64,000 bases of DNA from Hymenolepis diminuta (taxonomy: Eukaryota > Platyhelminthes > Cestoda > Cyclophyllidea > Hymenolepididae), in contig CAADRB010000018.1 of the NCBI GenBank assembly GCA_900708905.1, positions 2,043,927 through 2,107,926 of the forward strand, written 5' to 3'. The notes below the pieces were generated by a model. The model saw only the letters and a list, made by a program, of their open reading frames with translations, was not told the DNA's origin and did not search any database. Both the position numbers and the translations under genes were made by a program. This document shows, piece by piece, positions 13,676 to 26,700 of the stretch. Position 1 is the first letter of the stretch. Every line of letters begins with the position of its first letter.

Positions 13676-13829
13676 CACCGTGACCACTGTATCATCCATG
13701 CACATCTTCTTTGGAAAGTACAACATATTATAGGACAGATATGTATTTTGCTTCCTAACCCATGGATAAGTTGCTATCAGCTCCCTTAGTGTACCATGAG
13801 CCGTCACAACTAGAACCAATCTAGGAAGT

Positions 13830-16800
13830 ACAGTAAAGCGCTTTGTTTTGTAAATGCTTTTTAACGTTTTACTGAAGTTAGTTAAACGGAAAGTGAGTGA
13901 CTAACTGTTAAGGCATCAAGTCAAAAGTATTGACCATGAACCATTTTAAAATGAGTTTAGAATGAAATTCAAAAGTGTTAGTCAAAAAATCAATATATAC
14001 CTAGAAAAATGACTCTTAACTTTTGACGTTGTAAATGCCGTATATGATATGTTTAAATTGGTGACCTGAAATAGTATTTGAAGTAGGGTTAATTTAAAAT
14101 ATTTTATTTTCATTGCATATTAAGTGAAAAGTAATTCTTTGGAAAAACCATGGAACCTTCAAATGTTGAAAATCGGGCACTCATTTTTAAGAAAGCATTG
14201 AACCTGACATTATGCAAAAATTGACCTGAAAAGTCGAAGAAATGGAAGCTCAGCTATTTTATGACGCCTTATCGGTGACATCAAAGACTTCGCGAATAGC
14301 TACTATGAGAGGAAAAATAAATGACATCAATCCAATGATTTATGCTTACTGGTGTTTGGTTCGATAGATTGCGCATGTTAACTCGTAGTTATGTGATTGC
14401 AGTTTTGACATTGCGGGTTTTCACCGCATTCAAAATTCCAATTTTGCAGCTAGTAAGAAAATAAAATTCCATAAAGTGTTTCTCAATAGCAGAGGTGAAT
14501 ACTTAATAGTCAAGTTGTCCTTGGCAGACCCATTTCCCTTAGCTTTTTCTCCACGTCGATTTATTTAAGTTTCTTTTATGAGAATATTTAGTTCGAAAAG
14601 TAATTAAGGCAATTAGAACCTATATTAGGTAAAGCGCAAAATGCAATACGAATAAGCAAAATTAAGCAGCATTTTATTTGAGTGAACTCTAATGAGATAT
14701 GTCATTATTAAAATCATGCTCGCTCTTATCACTAACGTCTTGACTATTGGAAGGAAGATGTACCTGAATTGGTTGATCAACCATCTTACCTAATAAAAAT
14801 ATCAATAAGCTCTACACTCTGTGAAAATACATTTCCTTAGAAAACGGAAACCAAATCGTGATATTTGGACATGAGGTTATGCACTAAAACCATGAAATGA
14901 AAAGCTCACGATCTAACTCCAAAGGCAACATTTCTTAGTTGTATTTGGGGTTTCTGATTTAATTTTATATCTCATTTCAACCTCTATTTCCTTAATCCAT
15001 TATTAAATTCAGCTTATTATTTCCCGTATTCAGACGCTTTCCCACTGACAAATGTAGTCATTTTTATTTGCCATTGGTAATAAATAATTAAATTGATTGT
15101 GCAATTATTAACTGCCTGAGTATCTATACCTACTGAAAATTGTTTTAGAGTAAGTACAATGTCCTACTTATGAGTAGTAAAATGTGCATAATTCCTCCTC
15201 ACTACTTAGCAAAGGAACATTTCAAGTTGAAAGAGGCGTACTAACGCATGAACTTGCATTCGAGCAGAAATTAAAAATAATTCATCGAAAGACCTTCAGG
15301 AAATTCGATCTTTAGATTCAGATCGTAACTTTTTCTTCTTGAGTATAACCTACTACTTGGTGCTCTAATATTTGATTATGCACATTTCAGGATTCGTTCT
15401 ATGCGTCTTGAGTGAAATTATGTTTGCGGAGTCCGGAGCCTGATGGCCAGTCTATTAATTTTGATGATCGGTCAACAATTTCAAATATTAGTAAAGAGAT
15501 CAATAATAACTATTTTATATTCAATAATTAGAACATGAATATTTGCGAATGAAATTTAAGAGAGAATGTAAAGAATGGAAACAATATACTTAGATAATAA
15601 AAATACCAACGCTGCAAATCAAATTTTCTTCTCATTTACGTGGAATAGCTACGGAAGATTCCACGATTGATTTAAGCTGTAGTTGCTATTTTCTTTGTTC
15701 ATGCAAATTTATAAGAAGATGAGGATTTGGACAGTCGGAAAATGTCATTCTGCTTGCCGTGGTTTGTGTTGATCTGCTTTTACCATCATGTCTTTAGAAA
15801 AAATATAGTTAATTTATAACAGTACGGTAAAAGCTGATGGGGACTTTACTTTTAGTCTTTTATCTGTCCGCATAAGTAGTTACTTTCAAGATTATATATT
15901 TCAAAACCATTAGAGGATTTCCGTTGGTTCGAATATTCTATTAACATCGCCCTCATCGTCCATAATATTTACAGAGTTCTGGGAGAGTGGGAGCTTAATC
16001 TTATTTGAGGATTGTTTATAATATATAATACTAACCCACAACAAGACATATTTTATGACTTTTTACTGTAAGAAACAGAAAGTGGTTAAAATTATGGCAA
16101 ATAAACAATAATGGAGAGGAGATCAATGGGCACTGAGAGCAAATTCAAGGTTTTATCATTCCTATTTCATTTTGGGTTTATACAGTAATTACTTAATAGG
16201 TAGTTCAAGTTCAAAAATTGTAAAATTCTTGGTGAGTCTGATGCTTGATGTAGTATGCCTATTGGTAGGACGTTTAGTTATAACGGTCGGTCTGGCCCCT
16301 TCAATCCGTTATTACTTCCAAGAGTTGGGCAAGAAGTGTGATTTGACGTGATATTAAGCAAGGAAGTTAAATTTTGCTGAGAGTTGATAAAAATTTTTAC
16401 CTGGACCACTGCAAAGAATAACAATTTCGTCATTCTTTAATCCACTAATTATTTATTACTAAGAAGTGATAAGTCAGCAGGGTAATAGAAAATTATTTCT
16501 CTATTTTGCAAATCAGATAATTTAAATGTTCATGATCTTTTTTTGAAAGAGCCCGTGAGAATAACAAGCATAACATTATGCATTAACATTTGACTACCGT
16601 TTCCTCTAACTTTAGGGGCTCCAGTATGATATCTGTGCCCTTTAGTTTAGCAGTTCTTAGAGGGCGTTGTACCTTTCAGAGCGCATTCTGCTCCAACACT
16701 ATCTTTACACTCAAGCGACCGGCACTTCGTAATGTGTGCCAATAATACGGCACGTTGTTGACATTTAAACGATTAGTAATCTTTATAGACGGTTACTTCC

Positions 16801-17480
16801 TAATCACCATGTACGACCTGGAACACTTCAAAATAACCAGATAAATGACATTGGCTGGAATTATGAAGTTCAGATTGTCTGGTTAAGAGAAGAAAATTTC
16901 CCATACCATGCCGAAACGAGGCAAAGTTAAATAAACAGGTTGGAAAATTTTTTATTTTTAAAACAATTCTGGACGTATCCAATAAAGTATTAAAAAAAAT
17001 CTAGCGAAATCAATTTTAACAGTTATTAAGAGAATTTTAAAAACTTTCTTAAGTTAAGTTCAAGAAGACTAAATTAATTTTATACATTCGCCTTCCAGCA
17101 AGTGAAAATTTAATAGCAAAATATTTTTTTCTACTCAGCGACTATAGATTACCAAATAAGAAATAATATTATACTATAAGTTGATCGTTGCGTTAATATT
17201 CCATTTAAAATAATTAAATGATGTAAGAAGGTTTAATATAGATTTTTGGTAAGAATAAAAAAGAAATTTCTTTCAATAAAATTGTAAAGAATAATTTCAA
17301 CTTTACGTTCTGATAACCGAACTATTTTTCAAGCACTTTTTAAGTATGCTAGTCACACATTTGCTTATTTTGCGTGGGTTTCTGGTGATTCATTTCCTTG
17401 ATGCAGCAGTAAATGTTTGGAACAGAAAACGAAAACTTTTACTGATTTTATCTAATATTCGATATTCGCGCACCCAGTAA
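13830..17480. other. gene-free AT-rich DNA
   Basis: No supported gene. A slightly GC-richer patch at 16600-16760 has no recognised identity. The rest is AT-rich, with chance frames shorter than 65 codons. Confidence 0.45.
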
Positions 17481-17726
17481 CACACACCGTAAAATCACTT
17501 GGCCAATGATGGCAGCGCATTTGGCCGTCCACCAATGATATTCAAGGTGCCGAGGTTAACAGACGCGCAATAGAGACCTCTGTCAAACCTTGTAGTCCCA
17601 TAATATCTCCGATTACCGCAAGGTTCGCGTACCATAGTAATACCTAATAAGTCGTAAACGACTGAATTCCTAGTTTATCACTTCAATCTCTATATCTCTC
17701 TGTGTCTTTCTACTCTCTGATTCAAA
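17481..17726 (+). promoter_or_regulatory. putative promoter and 5' leader of the perlecan-like gene
   Basis: GC content rises sharply just before the first exon. CCAATGAT occurs twice within about 30 bp, near 17502 and 17531, and could be a CCAAT-box pair. A pyrimidine-rich leader (about 17678-17720) precedes the start codon. No TATA box at a convincing distance was seen. The promoter role is inferred from position and composition only. Confidence 0.4.
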
Positions 17727-17799
17727 ATGAAGTCCTTTGAGGGGCTTAGGATTGCTGTATTTTTGCTGGCCCTCAGTCTTCAGGCTTATGCCATTCTAG
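17727..17799 (+). other. exon 1: start codon and signal peptide
   Basis: Encodes [20 protein letters not shown] and the likely cleavage site after AYA. This is a classic signal peptide with a basic n-region, a Leu/Ala hydrophobic core and an AxA-type c-region. It ends in phase 1 at donor GTACGT. Joining to exon 2 gives Asp at the junction. Confidence 0.9.
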
Positions 17800-20700
17800 G
17801 TACGTTTTTATCTTCATGTCTCATAATTCCATTTCATTTAAAACTCTTCACGTATTAGGTCAGCCTTCATTTAGATTAACCAATTAAAGCACTACCTGTT
17901 TTTATCACTGACACTTCAATTACGGATTTTTAATTATTAAATAATTTGATCTTCAAGCAACTAAAGAAATCTAGCTCCAATTTTAAATGTCCATAGACTT
18001 CCATATTATGGCCTTACTTTTAAAGATAAAATTCAGCATAATTGAAAGATAGTAGTAAACTGTAATTTACACAAACAAATAAAGCCTTGAAAACCAGTCG
18101 ATCAGACGGACTTGACTCTTAATTAATTAATAACTACGATAATAAAATTCGATAATAAGATTTAACTGTTTACTATTATAATTTAGTATTTAAATATAAT
18201 TCTATGATATTTGTATAGTATTCACCAAATAACTTACTTAGAAAAAAGTTAATTATTCTGAAAGTTAAAATAAAAAATAGAAGTGATAATTATTAATTTC
18301 GACTGATTGCTTATTCTTTAATAACTAAGTCAAATCATAATTAAAAAATTTTATTAGTGGAAAAATATTCATGCCCTATGTGAAGTAGTTTCAGACAAAT
18401 TAAATTTATAAACAAATATTAGGTTAATAATAATTAAAATAAATTTATAATCGAAATCATTGAAAATCTGAGTGCATTTTACCACAACATTTGTAGAATA
18501 AGTTATGAGGCCTAAGATAACCGATAGTCCACTGGCAGAATCAGAGGTAAGATTTAGTGAATGAATTATCAACGTTTTCTTGAAATTTTTGAAACAGGAC
18601 AATACTGGGGTGACAATTCGGATTACCACCGACGATATTATCGAAATAACGACTACGATGACTACTGTAAAGTTTTCATCATTCGGCAAACTCACACTTT
18701 GCATGAATTTGAGCGGCGTTTAATACACTAATTCACGCATGGTTAGAAAAAGAGCGTTTTCTGCACTTCACTGTTGCAGAGTTTAAGGAGTTTTTATAGT
18801 ATTGTGTATGAAGTTGCTGTTTCAAACATTTTTTCCAGCTTTTAACATCTGAGTAGAGATCTAGAACCTTATGCGTCAGAAAGACAGACGATATGCTGTT
18901 GTGATTATGTTAAAAGGAGAGCATTTTTATGTCAGATGAGGTCATTTCACTGGGCGGTGGCCTAGAAGATCCAATTGTTCATCTGACTGCGGGCGAAGAC
19001 ACTCCAGTTCGAGTCTACGAAGGTGGGACACTGGAATCCAGTTGCTTCATCGAAGAAGAAGAGGAGAGTAGTGGAACCTACTTTTTCCAGTGGGTATCTA
19101 TCGGTCCTAGAGAAAATAGGACGCTATCTAGAAGTCGAGATCTTCGCCTGTCTAACGTATACTCAGACTCTTTCCGTGATCCAATCTACTGTGTCGTAAC
19201 ACGTAACGAAGATGGCGAAGTGTTTGAGAAGCAAATCAACATTGAATATTGTAAGACTATGCACGAACCTCCTCTCTCCTCTTCTGTGCCACCGCTTCGC
19301 TGAACTGATATGGAGCTAATACCGCTCTCACTTTTTCATTTTGTGGCCACTGTCAAATCAATATGCCTTTGTTTTATTTATCTCCGCTTCCCAAATAATT
19401 GCATGCTTTGGTGTTCGCTTTGATTTTGCTGCTGACTGTTTAAATACACACATTTTTGTTTTTATCAAATGGTGGTGGTTAAGAAATGGTTGCATGCTGG
19501 CGCGGATAAAGTTTGTGGGCGAGAAGTGATTTATGTAGTAACCTAGGGCTCTCTGTGTTTATCGTTTGATACAGATGGACCGACTGTAAGTCGCCAATTG
19601 CGTATTGAACCGATGCCATCGGAAGACATGGCAAGCGGAAGAGTTGTGCGAAGATGCGAGGTCTATCCCGTTCCCCCACAAGGTGAGGTGTGGGAATTCT
19701 CGTGGTCTGATCCCACTGGAAGAATAATTTCAAACAGTGATGTCCTCTCCATCGTGGTGAGTATATGTTGGAATTCGAATAAGAATTTTATAAAAATTAC
19801 CATGCAGGAGAGTCTGAGGTGTAGGATGAAGAAATTCTTCTAATAGGTGCTTCTTCCAAAATTTTGCTAAATTCTTCACAAACAAGAAAGAATTAATATT
19901 GAGAATTTAGCTTAATACTCTATCGCTCCATAGAATTTGAGCTTAACTCTGCTAATAAGGATGTCCGAACTGTTGACCTCCATTCCAGAGTCACTGAATT
20001 GCATGGCCATCTTACCCAAATTTAGAAGACCGTAGAGTAACCAAACACGTCCACTAGGTACAATGAAGAATGGAGCTCTTTCAAAAGATTTGAGCCAACA
20101 GCACATTAACAAAAGGGAGATAATATTTGACAAACCGGTGTCCCAAATATGATGTGCGAATGTTCCAAATAGGGTAAAAATGATAATCAAATCGAATATA
20201 TATACATATAGATGGCAAACTGGAAATATAAATATTTAAATAAATTGATAATGAATAAATTATAATTGACAAGATACGATGTTGAGGCAGTATTGTAAAT
20301 GCTCAAAGTCAATGCCAGGGTATGAGGGGAGATTCAAGTTTAAAAATTGTTGTAACCGATTCACTAACTTGCAGAATTTGCTGTTGAAGACATAAAAGGT
20401 AGTATCATTCTGCTAAGGCCAATAAGAAGATAGTATTCCAATAAAGACTGGTAATAACTAACATTAAAACAGAAATTTAGGAAACTAATTATGAAATTTG
20501 AATTTCGAAACAAAGAAAGCAATATACAATCTGAATTCATAGTAAATCCTTTTAATATAGATTTCTTCTCGATCCCTTCACCTTTAATCGGCCTATTTTA
20601 CAAAATTTAGTCCGTATTCCCAAAAATTTTCAAATTAATTTGCTTTGTGGTGAATTATAATATAAAGCAAAACCCTCTGATGGATAATGATCTATCAGCA

Positions 20701-23700
20701 ATTGTTATAGTAAGAATAACAATGAAAATATGTGTGTAGATTGCCAAAAGCGGCTTCCGATTTGCTGCTTTTTGAATGGGAAAAGCACGTTTATGAATTG
20801 ATGGATGAATCTCCTCTCTCTGTGGATATATTATACTAAAAATGATCCGAAAACAGTTTATTTCTTATTTTAAAACACTTGTTTCTATTAGATCTATTAG
20901 ATTTACGTTTGGAAGCAATATTTTTTGAAGTTTATTTAGGAGTGGTCAGTGGTTCGTAGGGCGGATGTTTGATTGGTCCATTAAGACTTCACTCCACGTG
21001 TTAAGAAAGGTCCTTTTTAAGGGTTATTAATAAACGCCCTGAATTTAAATTTCTGTTTTTTCCTTTTCAAAGGTCACGGGAGAACAACCGTCCGTCACTT
21101 ACACTTGCAGAGCCATAAATCTAAGGACAAGTGACCAACTGGTAGGAGAATTCACAGTCCACGCCCGGAACGTTCCAGGTTGGTTTACATATTTACTTTT
21201 TGATAAAAATTCATATAAAGCCGTGAATCTAACAGCAAGTTATTATCGATTATTTATAGAATGTTTTTTAATTATCCACAAATAGGAAATAAATGAAATG
21301 GATATTCAAATACTACCCCATTCCTCAGCATGAGAAATATCTATTTAGTTCATGTTCAGACCAGAAAATGAAGAGAATAACCAGTAGTACAAAACCGTAA
21401 AATTCTAAAATTCTCCATCTATAAATTTAACTTTTGATTGCCCTATGCAAATCTACATCACTGAAATGTGAGCTCTACCACTTTAAAATTACATTAGTTC
21501 GTGTGATTCTGTTAGTGTCTTTGCTATGGGAAGACTAGCTTCAATACTCCGTTTAGGACAACCAATCGCTTTAAAACTATAAAGATGAGTTTACTTTTCT
21601 TTTCCACGCTCTGAGGTATGTGAATTAATTTATAAAATACAAGATTACGAAATGCAGACAAATACAAAACATTGTGGTGAACTGGTGGGTATCTGAAATT
21701 TCTGAAATCAAATTTTTACCACACAATATCCACACGCCATCGCATTTTATCTTTTCGGAAATTTCGCCAAATTTTAGGTTTATTAATATTAGTTAACAAA
21801 GTTATAACCAAATCAAACCTAATACAGTAGAAGTTTACGGAGGATACGTCCGAACTTGAGGTAGTCAGACTATACTATGATAAGCACTCAAATGATAACC
21901 AGAAAAGGTCCGAGTTATGTCTAAGGAAAAGGGGTGATTAGGGAATGTAGGGCATATGTGGAACCAAATAGTCGTTGGTGTACGGAAAACGGAACACGTA
22001 GTGCTTGTGGGGAACAAAAGTGAGCGAGCAAATGAAGTCATATTAGGCTGACTATCTATTGAAATTAAATAAATATTAAATAATAATATCTGTTTTAAGC
22101 CTAAATTGCTTATTAAGCAGGCAAACAAATAAAGTTCTCGTGTTTTATTATTGACTATGTTTACGTTAAAATATTCAATCTGTCTGTACTTTTACCTTTA
22201 GGTTTTTAGCAAGTAAGGTTATCGAGCGGTTCAATATTTTAAAACATTGAATCTGCTTCATTTTAACTTCCGTTAAAAGAATTTGTTGAAAGTCAAAATT
22301 TTGATTTAAAAATTCATTCATTAAAAAAGAAAATATTTGGAACAATTATTTTTATTGATTAAATCCTTGAATATATATATATATATATATGTATATGTAT
22401 ATGTATCACTGTTCCAGGCGGTAAATGTCAAGAAAATTCAAGTAAGATTAGATTTTGTCTCCTACGATATTTTCGTAGTGAAGGATTCTTTCTGTAGCCT
22501 AAATACTTCCCTAATAAATTGCACTAATTGCTTCCGTCCCGAACATATGTTCGTTGTCAGGTTATTGGCACTTCGACAACGTTCACGGGTCCTTCTGGAG
22601 AACAATTCATTTTACGTGGCATGTGGTCTAAGATGAAATTCTAAAACCCGATTTCAACCTTATTGCATGCTTTGTAGTAACTTGATGTGCATGAACGAAT
22701 GATTTTCCTTTCCACCCAGTGTGTCGGTGGAACTCGTAGAGATTCATTCTTAGCCTTTATTGTCCTATTTCAGCATCAATTACATACTCCACCCTAATTG
22801 AGCCCATCTCTGGTTCTTTGGAATACGGACGTCCTTATGAAGCCAGGTGTTTAGTTCAACCTTCACCTCCTCAACCGGTTTCCTTTATATGGTACTACAA
22901 AGACCACATTGTTGCTGAAGGTGAACGACTCTACATATCGAAGTTTGACCATTCTACAGCTGGCGAGTACATCTGCGTTCCTAGAACTGCCTATGGTTAT
23001 GGGAGAGCTTATGGAAACGCTACCCTTGGTCTTCGTCTTAAGCCAAGCACTGAAGCGCATACCGGTTAGTCGAATGTTTCTGTTATAGCCCTCTACTTAA
23101 TATATTTAAGTAAGCATGTTATTGTAACTTAAGAATTGCGTGCACCACCTGGCAGCTTCCTAATCACCAACGTTGGCGATCGTCGTGAACTTCATTGTGA
23201 AATTCCATTGAGTGATCGCAATGCTATACAGTGGTACCTCAATGGAACACTCGTCGATGCTAACTCTCTGGCCAACAGTACCGGCCATCTTCAGCGTATT
23301 GATTATAGCCGTGTCAGCATTATGGCTATTGACGGCGTTGAAGTATTCCACGAAGGCATTTGGGAGTGCAGAACTCCTACAGAGAGAAAGATTGTCAACA
23401 TCTATGTTGTCTGTAGGTTCTATTACATTCCAACTACTTAATTGCTTCAGCAGTGTGAATTTATTCACCATCAGCATGTGCGTATCTATTTATCTATTTC
23501 AGCATACTATGAGATTGAAGTTAATCCACCACTGTATGTCCTGAGTGAGGGTGAAAACATGGAAATTCATTGCAGTGCTCAGGGAGCTCGTGAGGTTCCC
23601 AATAGCGAGTTGGAGTGGTTCTTCCGGCCAGTAGGATCAAGTGTTATGCAACCTCTCGATTACGGACCGGGAGGGTTTGTGCGTATCGATGATCCTCGTG

Positions 23701-26700
23701 CCAAATACACCTCTGTCATCACTAAGTCCCATGTCGTTGCTTTCGACGAGGGTGAATACATCTGCCGTGAACCTGGTGGAAAAACTGCCATTAGTACCCT
23801 TCAAATTCGTAAGTTAAACTGCGCAATCCACAAATTCATATTTTAAAATGCTATAAATCATATCCTTTAAAGTGAAAGTTGTTGTGGACTGAATACTATG
23901 ATCACTGAGTATATGGTTGAAAGGGTAAGAAGAAAGCAAATTATTTAGTGATAATGTCATTTTAAATAGACTTAGCAGAGAGCGTTATCAAAACAGAAGA
24001 TAAGAAGAGCTGCAGATGGAGAAGAGCTGGCATAAAAGCCTGCCTGTAAGAGTTGGCCGGTAGGAGTTCGAGAGAAATGAACGGGGTGGATATGGGGTAG
24101 AAACGGAGGAAAATTACATCTGGATATATATAAAGAGCCGGAATGGTTCGTTTGAATTGTTAAAAGTGTGAGTATAAAGCTAGGAAGCTATGACGGTTGT
24201 TTACTATCATTTGGGTCACCGTAGGAGTTTCGATGTATTGATGTATTGATGGCGATGGAACCTTATCGATTGAGAGCGGTTATGACTATTGACAAGTTAC
24301 CTAGAATGACATCGTCTCAGACTATAAAAATGGTCAATCATGAACAACTCGTAAACTTAATCTAAAAATATTTCTTAATTGAAGTCTTTTAGATGAGCCG
24401 GAAGGCAGAGGCGAATAAAAATCATTAACCGATATTCTATAGATGTACTTTAAGTACATGGAGAGAAAAACAGTGATTTGACGCGGTTTACGAAAGCATT
24501 CGAAAGTAGCAATAATTTTATATAAAATTAGTTTAAATTGGCAAGTAAATCACAAAATAGTTTTGGAAAATATTTAGAGAGCAATCTTTTTATTTTAAAA
24601 CTCGATATGATAGGGTGCCTATTTGCTTATAGGTCGTTCACTCCCCCCCACCCTCCACATTACTCCTGGTGTCATCAAGGTCCGACCCGGCCAAGACGTC
24701 AATCTTCTTTGCTACTCCATGCAGGCAGATCGTCGTACGCGTGGACCGCGACCAAGGCTCCGAGCTTATGATCCTCGACTTACCCTGCGAACAGTAGAAT
24801 CTCCTGATAATGCTGTTAGTGGAAGTGTCACTCGCATTGACGTCTCATTCAACGGAACTGTCATTGAATGTTACTCCGACGTAAGTACATTGTTGAGGCA
24901 TTAGGCATTACATATCCATTTATTAACAGAGATAGTATATATTATACTATATTATACTAAATCGGAAGCGTAGTTTTATCAGAGAGGAAATTGTTTAGTG
25001 AAAGGGTTTATTGGATTCAGGATAATTACTTCTTCCTTTCACAGTGGTTTGAACAAATTTTGCTGCCATTTCGAACAATCTTTTGGAGAGGCTCGTATTG
25101 AATCCGACTATCCAGTCTTTTATAATCGGGCGCTGGTAATACTTGTTGTTCGTTGCGCCTTAGAGCCAGTTATCCCACGGATAGTTAAAGACCATTGAAC
25201 TTCAACATTTTCCTTGAGGTGGGAATTTATGATATTAGAGTATTAGGCTTCAGGGTTTAGTTTATTTTAACATACCCGAGTAAGCTAAGATTTAAAAAGA
25301 TTGATTTTGAAAAATCCAATGAGCAAGTCTAAACCTCAATAGCTGTAATACAAAAAATTAATAAAATTTCAAAGAATAGAATAGAATAGACGACCGAAGA
25401 AACAATTTATACTTAGAATGTACTGAATACTTGGGTTAAACATTTGATTTAACGAATGTTACTGTCCACATGTATGTATTGAGCGGGGATCATACACATA
25501 CTTCTTGTAGTCCTGTAGTTAAGCTGTCAAGGTATGAAAATACTTTTGTAGTGAATTAATTGAAGCCATTGTGGTCGGTTGAAATGTGGTCTCATATAGA
25601 TAACTCACTCTGAATTAGAATAAGACGGGAGTAGACAACTGGGCATAATGATAGTCATCTGATGGGCGGAATCGTTTGGTCAAGTGAGGATTGGAATCAT
25701 CACATTCTCCCATGGAGATGAGAGAAGATGACAGTGGTGAGATGAATGTATGAAGCACAGAGAAATGGATAAGTGTTTAAATCACTATACTAACGTACTG
25801 TTCACATCTAGATGCCCAACGTGGAGCCAGTCCGTGCGATCATTCAGGTTGAGGATGTCTGTCCACCTGGTTATCGTCGTTGCCGCAATGGTGAATGCCT
25901 CGAAGCCGGTCGTTTCTGTGATGGAAATCGGGACTGTGCCGATGGAAGTGATGAAGACCCATCCCTCTGTTGTACGTGTCTAAGGTTTTCATTTCTCATG
26001 TGAAAATTAACAATTGTACTAGGTCTCTTTGCGCTTTTATAGATGTCTGTGACCCTATTGTGATGAAATGTGAGGTTTACCGTGGACAGCAACCACGCAA
26101 ACAAACCTACATGGTCCATTGGCAATGCGATGGTGAAGATGATTGCGGCAATGGATTCGATGAAGCCAACTGTCAAGGTAGGAAACAGTGTTTATAGCAC
26201 TACCACGATGCCGTGAACGAAGTAATAAACAGACTTGTTATCATGTTTCAAGATCCCGCTATTAGCTTCTGCGTCAAACAGACTTACACTTGCCCTTCAT
26301 CTGGCCTCCAAATTCCACGAGCCTTCATGTGTGACTCAGATGCGGATTGTGAACGTAATGAGGATGAAGAGCAGTGCAGTAAGTTCATTAAAGGCATTCA
26401 TTAGGATAGGTATCCGTCCTTCGAGACTATTAAGTACGCGCTTGTTTAAATTCTGTCAGGAGAGCCACAGATTCTTGATGCGCCAAGAGGTCAATATGCC
26501 CACCGTCGTGGCGACACTGTAACTTTGACCTGTGAAGTCGCCGGTCGCCCCAATCCGCGTGTCATCTGGCGTTTCAACTGGGGTTGTCTACCTGATGATG
26601 GTCGTCGTATGGTTGTTCGCAACTTTGTGGAGAATTGTGGAACTCCCAACGAGAAAACTGTCTCCACACTGACTATTAGCAACTTCATGCCGGGAGATGA

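Noticed and set aside
13508..13819. 103-codon minus-strand frame
   Set aside because: It overlaps the SINE-like repeat that recurs at 39297, so the frame is better explained by the repeat.
18369..18704. 111-codon hydrophobic minus-strand frame
   Set aside because: It lies inside intron 1 of the perlecan-like gene, and its hydrophobicity follows from AT-rich codons (Ile, Val, Phe).
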